This document shows, one piece after another, positions 50,874 through 58,800 of a stretch of DNA of 64,000 bases; the first letter of the stretch is position 1, and every line of letters starts with the position of its first letter. The position numbers and the translations under genes are program-made. This stretch comes from Chitinophaga niastensis (lineage in GTDB: Bacteria > Bacteroidota > Bacteroidia > Chitinophagales > Chitinophagaceae): contig NZ_PYAW01000011.1 in NCBI RefSeq assembly GCF_003014755.1, positions 43,928 to 107,927 of the forward strand, written 5' to 3'. Below the pieces are notes generated by a model. It was not told the DNA's origin. It worked only from the letters and a program-made list of their open reading frames with translations, and did no database searches.

Positions 50874-52979
50874 TTATTTGGTAATGATGCCTAATTCCGC
50901 CACACTCACTCCTTCTCCGTGATTGATATGCACTGCGGAAAATTTGAAATAACGTGCTTTAACAGGCGTACTAAGTAAAACAAGTTGTTGCACAGGATTC
51001 GCTTCAATATTATGAAAATCTCCGGCACTGGCCTTCTCCCAATCCTTCCCATTGTTGCTGATATAAAAAGCATACTTCCCGATTAGCCCTTCTTCTATTT
51101 TGTCCTGTCTTGGCAGGTAAGTGAATGCTTTAACCAGTTGCGTTTTCCCCATGTCTATTATTACTTCATTACGGGGCGCTGCTCCCTGTTCCGGTGTTAA
51201 TGTATTCCAATCTGTTTGTTCATCTTCGTCTATTACATTTTCGGCATGACTGCCAGCCTGTGCATCTATAATCTGCCATCCCTTTTTACCGATACCAAAT
51301 ATGCCTGTTTTTATATCTCCCGCTACTTGTTTACTAAAGCTTGCAGCCCTTACTGTACCTCCTTCTGCAAATAAAAAGGAATGTTGATATATTGGAGATT
51401 TCATCGTAGGTATGGTACCATCTATTGTATAATGAACAGGTAAATCTGCATATCCGGGTACAATAGTTATCATTCCTGATTTATCTCTTTTGATAGATGG
51501 CGGATGTAAATAAACAGGTTCTTTATAAAGCCCGAAATCACTTAATGCAATACAAACCGGCGCATCTGTAATACGCAGTCTCACTTTATCAGTGGTGATA
51601 TTTTGTGGCAGGCGTATCAATCTGTTGGCACCAATACTTGTTGCGGTAGCAATTTCTTTCCACGCTCCATTTTGCATGGCATCCACTGCTATTGCTCCTA
51701 TCCGTTGTCCAAGCTTAATATTTTCCCGGAGCCTGATCACATTAAAAGTTTTATTACCGGTCAGCCCTATCGTTAAAGAGGGATTGGTAACAGCATCATC
51801 TGTGGCCCAATAAGTATAGCGGTCGTTATCCAATAAGTGTTGAGGTCCGTATTTTGCAGCGTCGTTAGCCCGGATGTTGCTGGCCTTTAAAGCGGCGCCA
51901 CGTGCCAGGTTGACCGCAAATGTTTGTTGCAGCAATTTACCAAATCCCTTCAGGGATGTCACATCATTATCATTCAACAATCCTCTTTGGTCTGGTGATA
52001 GGCCCAGATCCAAAGCTGCGCCACGCCCTACGCTCTCATAATAGAGATCCAGCAGCTCCGAAGGTGTTTTTACCTGTGCATTTTGTGAAGTATGGTAGAA
52101 CCATCCTGGTCTTATAGGCACATCACATTCTGCCGGCAACCAGTAAGTGCCATTTCTGGCCCCTTCTGTGCCCTCTTCCGAAATCACGTAACCATTAGCC
52201 GGCTTCCTGTTTTTATCGGGTGCATGAGGCGTATAAGTAGCCCAGCAGGTAACGCCTGCATGACCTTCCTCATTACCTACCCAACGAACATCCGGGCCTA
52301 CATCTCCGAAGAGCACAGCACCCGGCTGCATTTTGCGGGTGATACCCCAGGTGGAATCCCATTCATAATAATGCGACTGATCAATGTTACGTGTTTCTCT
52401 TGCACCGCCATAATATCCATTTCCACCGTTGGCGCCGTCATGCCATGAAATAAACAGCGGACCGTAATTGGCATAGAGCTCTTTTAGCTGCGCCTGGTAG
52501 ATCTTTAAATATGCCGGTGTTCCATAGGCAGAATTATTCCTGTCCCAGGGAGAACAATAAATCCCCATCTTCATACCTGCCTGCTTACAAGCCAGCTGGT
52601 ATTCTTTCAGGATATCCCCTTTCCCATTTTTCCATTTGCTATGGGAAATATTATGATCGGTAGTTTTTGTGGGCCAGAGGCACAAACCATCATGGTGTTT
52701 TGCAACTACCACAATACCTTTAAAACCACCGGCTTTAGCGGCATCCACAATTTGTTTGGCATTGAACTGTACCGGATTTACGAGTGCAGGATCTTCATCA
52801 CCAAAGCCCCACTCATGATCCAGGTATGTATTTACCCCAAAATGAATGAGGCAATACATTTCCATTTCATGCCATTTTAATTGTGCGTTTGTTGGAAGGG
52901 GACCATAGGGCTTAGGTGCTTGCTGACTAAATGCCGGTTCAGTCAACAATAAGCAGGCAAAGAGAAAAATCTTTTTCAT
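50874..52979 (-). CDS. Alpha-L-fucosidase (GH29) with discoidin-type domains
   Basis: 701 residues from ATG 52979, where the signal peptide begins (MKKIFLFACLLLTEPAFSQ). The GH29 barrel covers about 20-345: WHEMEMYCLIHFGVNTY, VVVAKHHDGLCLWPTK and MGIYCSPWDRN are diagnostic, and the nucleophile Asp is probably the one in LFISWHDGANG. Two carbohydrate-binding-like beta domains follow, with a bacterial chitobiase-type segment (IVPGYADLPVHYTIDGTIP) between and a discoidin domain at the end (FTYLPRQDKIEEGLIGKYAF). It releases fucose from glycans in the periplasm or outside. An upstream in-frame start would disrupt the signal peptide. Confidence 0.9.
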   Translation of the reverse strand: MKKIFLFACLLLTEPAFSQQAPKPYGPLPTNAQLKWHEMEMYCLIHFGVNTYLDHEWGFGDEDPALVNPVQFNAKQIVDAAKAGGFKGIVVVAKHHDGLCLWPTKTTDHNISHSKWKNGKGDILKEYQLACKQAGMKMGIYCSPWDRNNSAYGTPAYLKIYQAQLKELYANYGPLFISWHDGANGGNGYYGGARETRNIDQSHYYEWDSTWGITRKMQPGAVLFGDVGPDVRWVGNEEGHAGVTCWATYTPHAPDKNRKPANGYVISEEGTEGARNGTYWLPAECDVPIRPGWFYHTSQNAQVKTPSELLDLYYESVGRGAALDLGLSPDQRGLLNDNDVTSLKGFGKLLQQTFAVNLARGAALKASNIRANDAAKYGPQHLLDNDRYTYWATDDAVTNPSLTIGLTGNKTFNVIRLRENIKLGQRIGAIAVDAMQNGAWKEIATATSIGANRLIRLPQNITTDKVRLRITDAPVCIALSDFGLYKEPVYLHPPSIKRDKSGMITIVPGYADLPVHYTIDGTIPTMKSPIYQHSFLFAEGGTVRAASFSKQVAGDIKTGIFGIGKKGWQIIDAQAGSHAENVIDEDEQTDWNTLTPEQGAAPRNEVIIDMGKTQLVKAFTYLPRQDKIEEGLIGKYAFYISNNGKDWEKASAGDFHNIEANPVQQLVLLSTPVKARYFKFSAVHINHGEGVSVAELGIITK

Positions 52980-53082
52980 GTCTGGAAAATATCTAAATAG
53001 AAGTCTGTGGTTTTGCAGGTCTTGAATGTACAAAAAAAGTAAATTTAAAAACAGGATTTTTTCCTGGAACCCACGACTGATA

Positions 53083-54048
53083 TTATTTTCCAGGTATCAA
53101 TATTATTTTACCAGTACTTTTCCTGCTTTCTAAAAAATCATGTGCCTGTTTACCTGCTGAAAGCTGGAATTTAGTAGGTGCTGCAACAGTTATTTTTTTA
53201 TTTCTTATCCATTCAAACAGCTGATCTGCTCTTTTAATTCGCTCTTCTTTTGAAGTTAAGTAATTCCACAAGTCTCCTCCGGTAAGTGTTTTAGAAGTGT
53301 CCATTAACATTATCGGATCAACAGGTGCAGGATTGCCTCCTGACATGCCGAAAAAAACTACCTGTCCGCAAATCCGGGTTACTTCAAAGCTATCCTGCAA
53401 AGTGCTTCCTATGCTATCATACACTACATCAACACCCTGTGGGCATCTCTCTAAAACTTTTGATTTCCAGTCTTCATTATATAAAAAAACGGTATCCGCT
53501 CCCTGTGAAAGCGCTACCTCTTTTTTGCTTTCTGATGAAGTTAATCCAATCACTTTTGCGCCCAGCAGTTTACATATCTGCGTTAGCAGTTGGCCTACAC
53601 CACCAGCTGAAGCATGGACCAGTGCTGTTTCTCCGGTTGTTATTTTGTGACTGTCTGTAGCTAAATAATGCGCCGTTAAGCCTTGTAACAGTATTGCTGA
53701 AGCAGTTTCAAAACTAATATCTTCCGGTAATGGAATGGCATGTGTTACCGGAACAGCTACCAATTCAGCATTGGCGAATGGCACATCAGCAAAGGCAATC
53801 CTGTCACCGTTTTTAAATCCGGGATTATTATTGTTATTAACAACTATCCCGGCGCCTTCGTAGCCTGCGATGTAGGGTGGTTTTCCTTTTAAATGATAGT
53901 TTCCTTTTCTGCGATATATATCAGCGAAATTCAGTCCTATTGATTTCATCTCCACCAATAGCTCGCCGGCCTGCAGGGTGGGGTCTTCGACTTCTTTATA
54001 TTCCAGCACATCAGAATTACCAAATGTTGAAAATGTTAATGCTTTCAT
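53083..54048 (-). CDS. Quinone oxidoreductase / medium-chain dehydrogenase (zinc-less)
   Basis: 321 residues. GroES-like N-terminal half (YKEVEDPTLQAGELLVEM; GLNFADIYRRKGNY; PYIAGYEGAGIVV) and Rossmann half with ALVHASAGGVGQLLTQICKL, the AxxGGVG motif of NADPH:quinone reductases. The structural- and catalytic-zinc cysteines of alcohol dehydrogenases are absent. It probably reduces quinones or enones with NADPH. It is separated from the fucosidase gene by about 100 bases and is likely transcribed alone. Confidence 0.88.
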   Translation of the reverse strand: MKALTFSTFGNSDVLEYKEVEDPTLQAGELLVEMKSIGLNFADIYRRKGNYHLKGKPPYIAGYEGAGIVVNNNNNPGFKNGDRIAFADVPFANAELVAVPVTHAIPLPEDISFETASAILLQGLTAHYLATDSHKITTGETALVHASAGGVGQLLTQICKLLGAKVIGLTSSESKKEVALSQGADTVFLYNEDWKSKVLERCPQGVDVVYDSIGSTLQDSFEVTRICGQVVFFGMSGGNPAPVDPIMLMDTSKTLTGGDLWNYLTSKEERIKRADQLFEWIRNKKITVAAPTKFQLSAGKQAHDFLESRKSTGKIILIPGK

Positions 54049-54110
54049 TTTATTCCAATTGAAGTGTTGTCAAAAAAATGCTGACTTTCAAATATATTCA
54101 GAAAATCACA

Positions 54111-54158
54111 AAACAAGAGAGCTGTATAAATCGGGTGATTTATGCAGCTCTCTTGTTT
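54111..54158 (-). terminator. Terminator of the DinB gene
   Basis: AAACAAGAGAGCTG pairs perfectly with CAGCTCTCTTGTTT (14 bp); the 20-base interior contains a further ATAAATC / GATTTAT stem. Minus-strand TGTGATTTTC follows. Confidence 0.75.
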
Positions 54159-54186
54159 TAATCAGGTATGCCTTTTTCAGATATCC

Positions 54187-54708
54187 TTAATCCCGGTTCC
54201 AGAACGCTGGTGGCTCTATTCCCAGTGCGCGGAGATATACTGTACCCTGGCCACGATGGTGGATCTCATTATCGATCCAATACATAATCACGCTATAAGC
54301 AGGTCCTTCATATTTCCCGAAAGCGTTCACAATCTCCTGGAAACGCTGTGCCGGAATCTGCGCCCAAAGCGTGTCAATTTCTATGGTCAACGCATCCCAC
54401 CGGTGTAATATTTCCTCTTTTGTAGCAGGTATTGATTTACGCGAATGATGCATCAGGTCATTTATTGTCTGCCAATCGTTCGTCACTATGCCCTGCAGGC
54501 CTTTGGCAAGTCCCAGCATTTCTATCGCCATTGCTGAGAAGGGGCGCATGCCGCCAATGGAATAGATAAAGAGCTGATCTTCCGGGAAGGCTTCTATAAC
54601 ACGACGCGTTAAACGGCGGTGTCCCTTCCAATGTTCCAGCAAAGCGGCGGGAGGCATTGCCACTGCGGTGGCGGCTGATTCGTTTACGGCAATTGTATTG
54701 TTTTCCAT
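54187..54708 (-). CDS. DinB family protein (putative metal-dependent)
   Basis: 173 residues, all-helical. Three histidine-bearing helices fit the DinB/YfiT metal triad: LLEHWKGHRRLTRR, DLMHHSRKSI and YWIDNEIHHRGQGTVYLRAL. Members of this superfamily transfer thiols or act as metal-dependent hydrolases, but most have no known substrate. No partner gene is evident. Terminated by the hairpin just downstream. Confidence 0.82.
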   Translation of the reverse strand: MENNTIAVNESAATAVAMPPAALLEHWKGHRRLTRRVIEAFPEDQLFIYSIGGMRPFSAMAIEMLGLAKGLQGIVTNDWQTINDLMHHSRKSIPATKEEILHRWDALTIEIDTLWAQIPAQRFQEIVNAFGKYEGPAYSVIMYWIDNEIHHRGQGTVYLRALGIEPPAFWNRD

Positions 54709-54809
54709 TTGTGTGTTTTTAATTTGTTTTATGATACAAAGGAAAACAGTGCTGATGACAACCCTATGTCAGCAGGATTTTAGCAGGTGAATATTTATTT
54801 CCGCCGGTA

Positions 54810-56159
54810 TTATATCTCAATGTGTACACGTACCCCCGGCACGCTGATGGGACCGTGTCTGTCTTTATTATAACCGGGATTCAGGATACACTGATAATCC
54901 AGTGAAAGGGCTATAAACTTATTTAATGTAGCCTTATAGTATGTTTCAAAAATATATTCCGGTGCATAATTCAGTTTTCCATCGCCAATAATAAATCCAA
55001 CACCTCCTGCAGCCAGGTAATCACGATGCTGCGAGGATAAGCCGTTGACAGCACCTCCCAGCGCAAAATTATCATTCGGTCTCCTCCATAAGCTGCCACT
55101 GAGATTTATACCAGCCTGTAAGCTCCGGTCTATTTCCGTGAAAGCCCAGGTGCCTGAATGACCATCACTCCAGCTGATCCTGGTAAAAACACCTACACCA
55201 TTAGCCACTTCCTGTTCTCCATTGATACCAAAACCGTATTTAACGCCTCCATAGCTGGTAGCTTCTGTGTTACCGGATAATACCCCTATGAGGTAAGCTG
55301 ATCTGGCGGTATCTCCTGTATGAATGGCATCAATAGCATCTTTATAGTAGGGTGCTTTGGAAAAAGTCATGAACCCTGTGGCCCGGATAGCACCCGGATG
55401 ATGCTGCACATGCCATTTACGTTCATATTCCAGCGTTTCGGAGTTACCTTTCAGCAGATTCCAGTCCATTGGTAAACCGTTGGCTATTTTGGGCACCTGC
55501 ACGGCTGCAAAACGAATGGCCCACGCCGGCTTCACTAATTCTATTTCTATGCCTTTCGTATATCCTCTTGTATCTGCCGGAAAGTCCCAGGAACCATTAG
55601 ACATCATAGACCAGTTTAAAAACTGTGACCTGGCATCATGATTATAACTATTATTATCAAAAAAATCTGAAATGCAAAATTTACCCACCCGTATGGTAAT
55701 GCGGGATGAAGGCAGCATGGTGGCCAACTGGTTTTTACCATCTTCCTGAAATTCATCACTACTGTTACCTACCGCAAAAGTTTGTTCCAGGTAAGCACGG
55801 GCAATAAAAAGTGTTAGTTTGGGATTGCCTACCCGATAGATCTCACCATTGGGAAAACCTGCTATACCAGTGGTTTTGCTCAATCCACTTCCGCCGGATA
55901 TTTCAGGATTGAAATAAATAGCAGCGCCCTTCCATAATCTCCTGCCAAGGAATAAAGTGGTTGTAAGTGAGAGGGCTTCTTCCTGTGCGGTGTCCAGGCT
56001 GTTAACACCTGAATATTTCGGAGAGAATGAATTATGCGATTGATAAACTGACGTGAGTTGAAAATGTGCCGTCCATTTTTTACTACTGTCTGAAACAGTT
56101 TGTGAGAAAGCATTTTGAGAGATACAAAAGATAAATACCAGATAAAAAATCTTCTTCAT
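54810..56159 (-). CDS. Carbohydrate-selective porin (OprB-like)
   Basis: 449 residues with a signal peptide (1-19, ending AFSQ). The mature part alternates strands typical of an outer-membrane barrel: KKWTAHFQLTSVYQSHNSFS at the start, GGVKYGFGINGEQEVANGVG and the final LSLDYQCILNPGYNKDRHGP, then VPGVRVHIEI ending in a hydrophobic terminal strand. SRITIRVGKFCISDFFDNN is characteristic of OprB-type carbohydrate porins. It probably admits sugars. About 430 bases upstream lies the defensin-like peptide gene, transcribed divergently. Confidence 0.85.
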   Translation of the reverse strand: MKKIFYLVFIFCISQNAFSQTVSDSSKKWTAHFQLTSVYQSHNSFSPKYSGVNSLDTAQEEALSLTTTLFLGRRLWKGAAIYFNPEISGGSGLSKTTGIAGFPNGEIYRVGNPKLTLFIARAYLEQTFAVGNSSDEFQEDGKNQLATMLPSSRITIRVGKFCISDFFDNNSYNHDARSQFLNWSMMSNGSWDFPADTRGYTKGIEIELVKPAWAIRFAAVQVPKIANGLPMDWNLLKGNSETLEYERKWHVQHHPGAIRATGFMTFSKAPYYKDAIDAIHTGDTARSAYLIGVLSGNTEATSYGGVKYGFGINGEQEVANGVGVFTRISWSDGHSGTWAFTEIDRSLQAGINLSGSLWRRPNDNFALGGAVNGLSSQHRDYLAAGGVGFIIGDGKLNYAPEYIFETYYKATLNKFIALSLDYQCILNPGYNKDRHGPISVPGVRVHIEI

Positions 56160-56593
56160 AATAACACTTTATAGTCGTAGCCGAATATGATAAAACTGAA
56201 AAAACAAATTGCCATACAGTAAGTTACTGCATTCAACAAAAAATATTGATATATAACATGAGGGAGGCAGTCCTTTTCTGGCAATGATAGCGATGATGGC
56301 ATTCATATTTTTCATTTTTGCAATGCAAAGCTAACGCCTCTTTATTCAAAAGCCTTTTAGAGGATTATTAGAACTATATTAGAAAAATATTAGACCTGCT
56401 AATAATTTTGATACCTGCTAACATTACACAATGAATAGATGCTCCACATGAACGCTGGAAAAAATATAGCATATACTTTAATACACCGACAAAATTATTT
56501 TTTCTAATAGTTATTGAATAATTAACATGCTGCGAATCTGCAGCAGTATCAGAAAGTAACTTATAGCATTCTTAAACTCTAAATCCTATATTA
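56160..56593. other. Divergent control region: porin / defensin-like peptide
   Basis: 434 AT-rich bases without another gene. Features: three ATTAGA direct repeats spaced 11 bp (56367-56394), a rightward TAATTTTG (56403-56410) that fits the -7 box, and a dyad TGCTGC-GAATCT-GCAGCA about 50-65 bases before the peptide ATG. A tandem-site regulator is suggested; identity unknown. Confidence 0.45.
56367..56394. promoter_or_regulatory. Three ATTAGA direct repeats at 11-bp period
   Basis: ATTAGA at 56367, 56378 and 56389, each separated by five bases (ACTAT, AAAAT). The period of one helical turn places all copies on one DNA face, as for an oligomeric activator or repressor. It lies just upstream of a possible -7 box at 56403. 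Confidence 0.4.
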
Positions 56594-56773
56594 ATGGAAA
56601 AATTACAAATGTTGGGCAGAAACCTCAACAGGAATGAATTGAACAAGGTTTATGCAGGGAATAATAATAGTTTTTCATGCTCTCCATTTATGTGCGACCA
56701 AAGATGTTATGACAGAAACTACGATTTTGGTTTGTGTATTAATGATTTATGTGTATGTCAATTCAGTAGTTGA
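56594..56773 (+). CDS. Defensin-like (CS-alpha-beta pattern) peptide with a bacteriocin-type leader
   Basis: 59 residues, ATG 56594 to TGA 56771-56773. Residues 1-22 (MEKLQMLGRNLNRNELNKVY, then AG) match the leader style MxxLxxLGxxLxRxELxxVxGG of Bacteroidota bacteriocin-type precursors, with AG in place of GG at the presumed cleavage site. The core 23-59 has six cysteines: C29-x4-C34-x3-C38-x9-C48-x4-C53-x1-C55. This is the invertebrate-type defensin (CS-alpha-beta) spacing, and FGLC supplies the GxC gamma-core. The core is acidic, not cationic. A clean terminator follows. No C39 peptidase/transporter is adjacent. Defensin fold and function are inference. Confidence 0.7.
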   Translation: MEKLQMLGRNLNRNELNKVYAGNNNSFSCSPFMCDQRCYDRNYDFGLCINDLCVCQFSS

Positions 56774-56797
56774 TCAGGAGCTTTTAGCTTTTAACGG

Positions 56798-56830
56798 AGG
56801 CTGTCTCAAATGTATGAGACAGCCTCTTTT
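56798..56830 (+). terminator. Terminator of the defensin-like peptide gene
   Basis: AGGCTGTCTCA pairs perfectly with TGAGACAGCCT around a 6-base loop, then CTTTT. It begins 25 bases past the stop and supports the peptide gene as a discrete transcription unit. Confidence 0.85.
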
Positions 56831-56857
56831 GATTTGGTTACCGGTCAGCCCCTGTTT

Positions 56858-57121
56858 TCAGTATTCAGCAAACGTACCATCTTTATAACACCAGAGCCAT
56901 TGCTCGCCCGGCTCAGCGGATGCTACTACCGGATGATCTGTTTCATGATAATGTTTGGTTATGTGCTGTGAAGGGGAATCATCGCAACATAGCGTTGCGC
57001 CACAGGTTTGGCAGGTGCGCAGATGCATCCAGGTACCATTCTGTTTAATACATTCTTCACAAACGTAATCAGCTCCGATTTTGATATCGGTGATTGCCTT
57101 CAGATGCGAACAGGTAGTCAT
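56858..57121 (-). CDS. UBP-type (ZnF-UBP) zinc-finger protein
   Basis: 87 residues from ATG 57121. The Cys/His array matches the ZnF-UBP fold: CSHLKAI, VCEECIKQNGTWMHLRTCQTC then GATLCCDDSPSQHITKH and HETDHPVV. In eukaryotes this finger binds the free C-terminus of ubiquitin; bacterial versions have no proven ligand. It follows the receiver-TrxR fusion by 10 bases and is the last gene of that operon. An upstream ATG at 57145 would overlap the previous gene. Confidence 0.85.
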   Translation of the reverse strand: MTTCSHLKAITDIKIGADYVCEECIKQNGTWMHLRTCQTCGATLCCDDSPSQHITKHYHETDHPVVASAEPGEQWLWCYKDGTFAEY

Positions 57122-57131
57122 AATATAAGAT

Positions 57132-58790
57132 TTAAACTTCTGCAAGATATTTATGTACCAGGCTAATACTCATAGATCCTTCTCCAACAGCAGAAGCTAC
57201 ACGACTCATTGCACCGGAGCGCACATCACCAGCTGCAAATATGCCGGGGCAGCTGGTTTCCAACACATAAGGTTCGCGTGTAAGCTTCCATAGTTTACCA
57301 AAATAATCAAAAGACATCATTTCCCTGCCGGTTTGTACATAGCCTTTCTCATCTTTTATGATAAGATCTCCCAGCCAATCTGTATACGGTTTGGCGCCAA
57401 TAAAAATATATAAGGCATCAGCTGTTACTTCTTTCACTTCATTGGTACGAACATCCTGTATTTTCAGTCGTTCCAGGCTTTCCGCACCAGCAGCCTCCAC
57501 TATTTCACTATGGTTTAGCAATACAATATTTGGAATATTTTTTATTTGATCTATCAGGTAAGATGACATCGTTGCGCTCAGATCATCTCTCCTGATGACT
57601 ATAAATACCTGCTTCGCAAACTTGGAAAGATACACGGCAGCCTGACCTGCTGAATTCCCCCCGCCTAAAATATATACGAGCCTGTCTCTGCAAGATCCTG
57701 CTTCTGTAGTAGCTGCGCCGTAATATATGCCGGCTCCTGTGAACTGTGCTATACCATTGGTTTCCAGTTTGCGGTAATCTACACCGGTAGTAATAACCAC
57801 TGCGCGGGTATTTATTTCCGTACCATTTTCAAGGCACACAATTTTATAATCTGCCTTGAGCTTAATTTCTTTTACTGACTGCGGCGACAAAAATTCAGTA
57901 CCGAACCTAGTGGCCTGTGTAATAGCGCGACGGGTGAGCTCTGCCCCACTCAGGCCCGATGGGAAGCCTAAATAATTTTCAATGCGGGAACTGGTACCTG
58001 CCTGTCCGCCTGGCGCGTGGCGTTCTATCAATAATGTTTTCAGTCCTTCAGAAGCACCATATACTGATGCCGCCAGCCCTGCAGGACCGGCACCAATAAT
58101 GATCACATCGTATATTTCATTTTTCAGTGTGGGATTCAAACCAATCTTATCAGCAATTTCAATGATACCCGGCGATTTCACCACTTCTCCATTTTCAAAT
58201 ATCACCACCGGCAGCATTGCTGTTTCCAGCTTATTAATCTGCATCAATTGTTTTCCTTCTTCCCCGTTTGCATCAATAGCATGATAGGGCACCAGGTTAC
58301 TGGCAAGGAATTCTTTTATCTGATACGCTTTTGAAGAGAAGGGGTAGCCGATTACTTTAATGCCTCTGAATTCCGGGCGATAATCACTCTGCCAATCGTC
58401 CAGTAAATCATTGAGTACCGGATATAATTTTTCTTCCGGCGGGTCCCATGGTTTCATGAGATAGTAGTTCAGCCTCAGTTCATTAATCGCTTTGATAGCC
58501 GCTGTAGTATCGGAATACGCTGTTAGCAATACGCATTTGGCAGCAGGAAATATTTCCATGGCTTTTTCCAGGAAATCTACTCCTTCCATTTCGGGCATGC
58601 GCTGATCAGAGATAAAGAGTGCGACTGTTTCGTTTTTATTCTTCAACTCCACTAAACTTTGCAGTGCTTCATTGGCTGATACCGTGCTCAATATGCGGTA
58701 TTCTTTTCTGTAGTATGTTTTCAGATCCTGCGTGATAGCATTCAGTACCTGACGATCATCATCTATTGCAAAAATTATAGGCAAACTCAT
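57132..58790 (-). CDS. Receiver / glutaredoxin-like / thioredoxin-reductase-like fusion
   Basis: 552 residues in three parts. 1-125: receiver domain with DDDRQVLNAI, phospho-Asp in ALFISDQRMPEMEG and Lys in YYLMKPWDPP. About 135-215: a glutaredoxin/thioredoxin-fold segment (IKVIGYPFSSKAYQIKEFL...LPVVIFENGEVV) with no cysteines at the usual CxxC position (PFSSK). About 225-552: pyridine-nucleotide disulfide reductase-like domain with FAD motif DVIIIGAGPAGLAASVYGA, NADPH motif YILGGGNSAGQAAV and FAAGDVRSG. The redox CATC of thioredoxin reductase is replaced by GAATTEAG. It may be a sensory or regulatory flavoprotein rather than a disulfide reductase. Middle gene of the operon. Confidence 0.88.
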   Translation of the reverse strand: MSLPIIFAIDDDRQVLNAITQDLKTYYRKEYRILSTVSANEALQSLVELKNKNETVALFISDQRMPEMEGVDFLEKAMEIFPAAKCVLLTAYSDTTAAIKAINELRLNYYLMKPWDPPEEKLYPVLNDLLDDWQSDYRPEFRGIKVIGYPFSSKAYQIKEFLASNLVPYHAIDANGEEGKQLMQINKLETAMLPVVIFENGEVVKSPGIIEIADKIGLNPTLKNEIYDVIIIGAGPAGLAASVYGASEGLKTLLIERHAPGGQAGTSSRIENYLGFPSGLSGAELTRRAITQATRFGTEFLSPQSVKEIKLKADYKIVCLENGTEINTRAVVITTGVDYRKLETNGIAQFTGAGIYYGAATTEAGSCRDRLVYILGGGNSAGQAAVYLSKFAKQVFIVIRRDDLSATMSSYLIDQIKNIPNIVLLNHSEIVEAAGAESLERLKIQDVRTNEVKEVTADALYIFIGAKPYTDWLGDLIIKDEKGYVQTGREMMSFDYFGKLWKLTREPYVLETSCPGIFAAGDVRSGAMSRVASAVGEGSMSISLVHKYLAEV

Positions 58791-58800
58791 GTCTTCTAAA

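Noticed and set aside
56652..56888. 78-codon plus-strand frame overlapping the defensin-like peptide in another frame
   Set aside because: No family pattern, runs through the terminator and into the UBP gene; the peptide frame has a leader, cysteine pattern and stop before the terminator.
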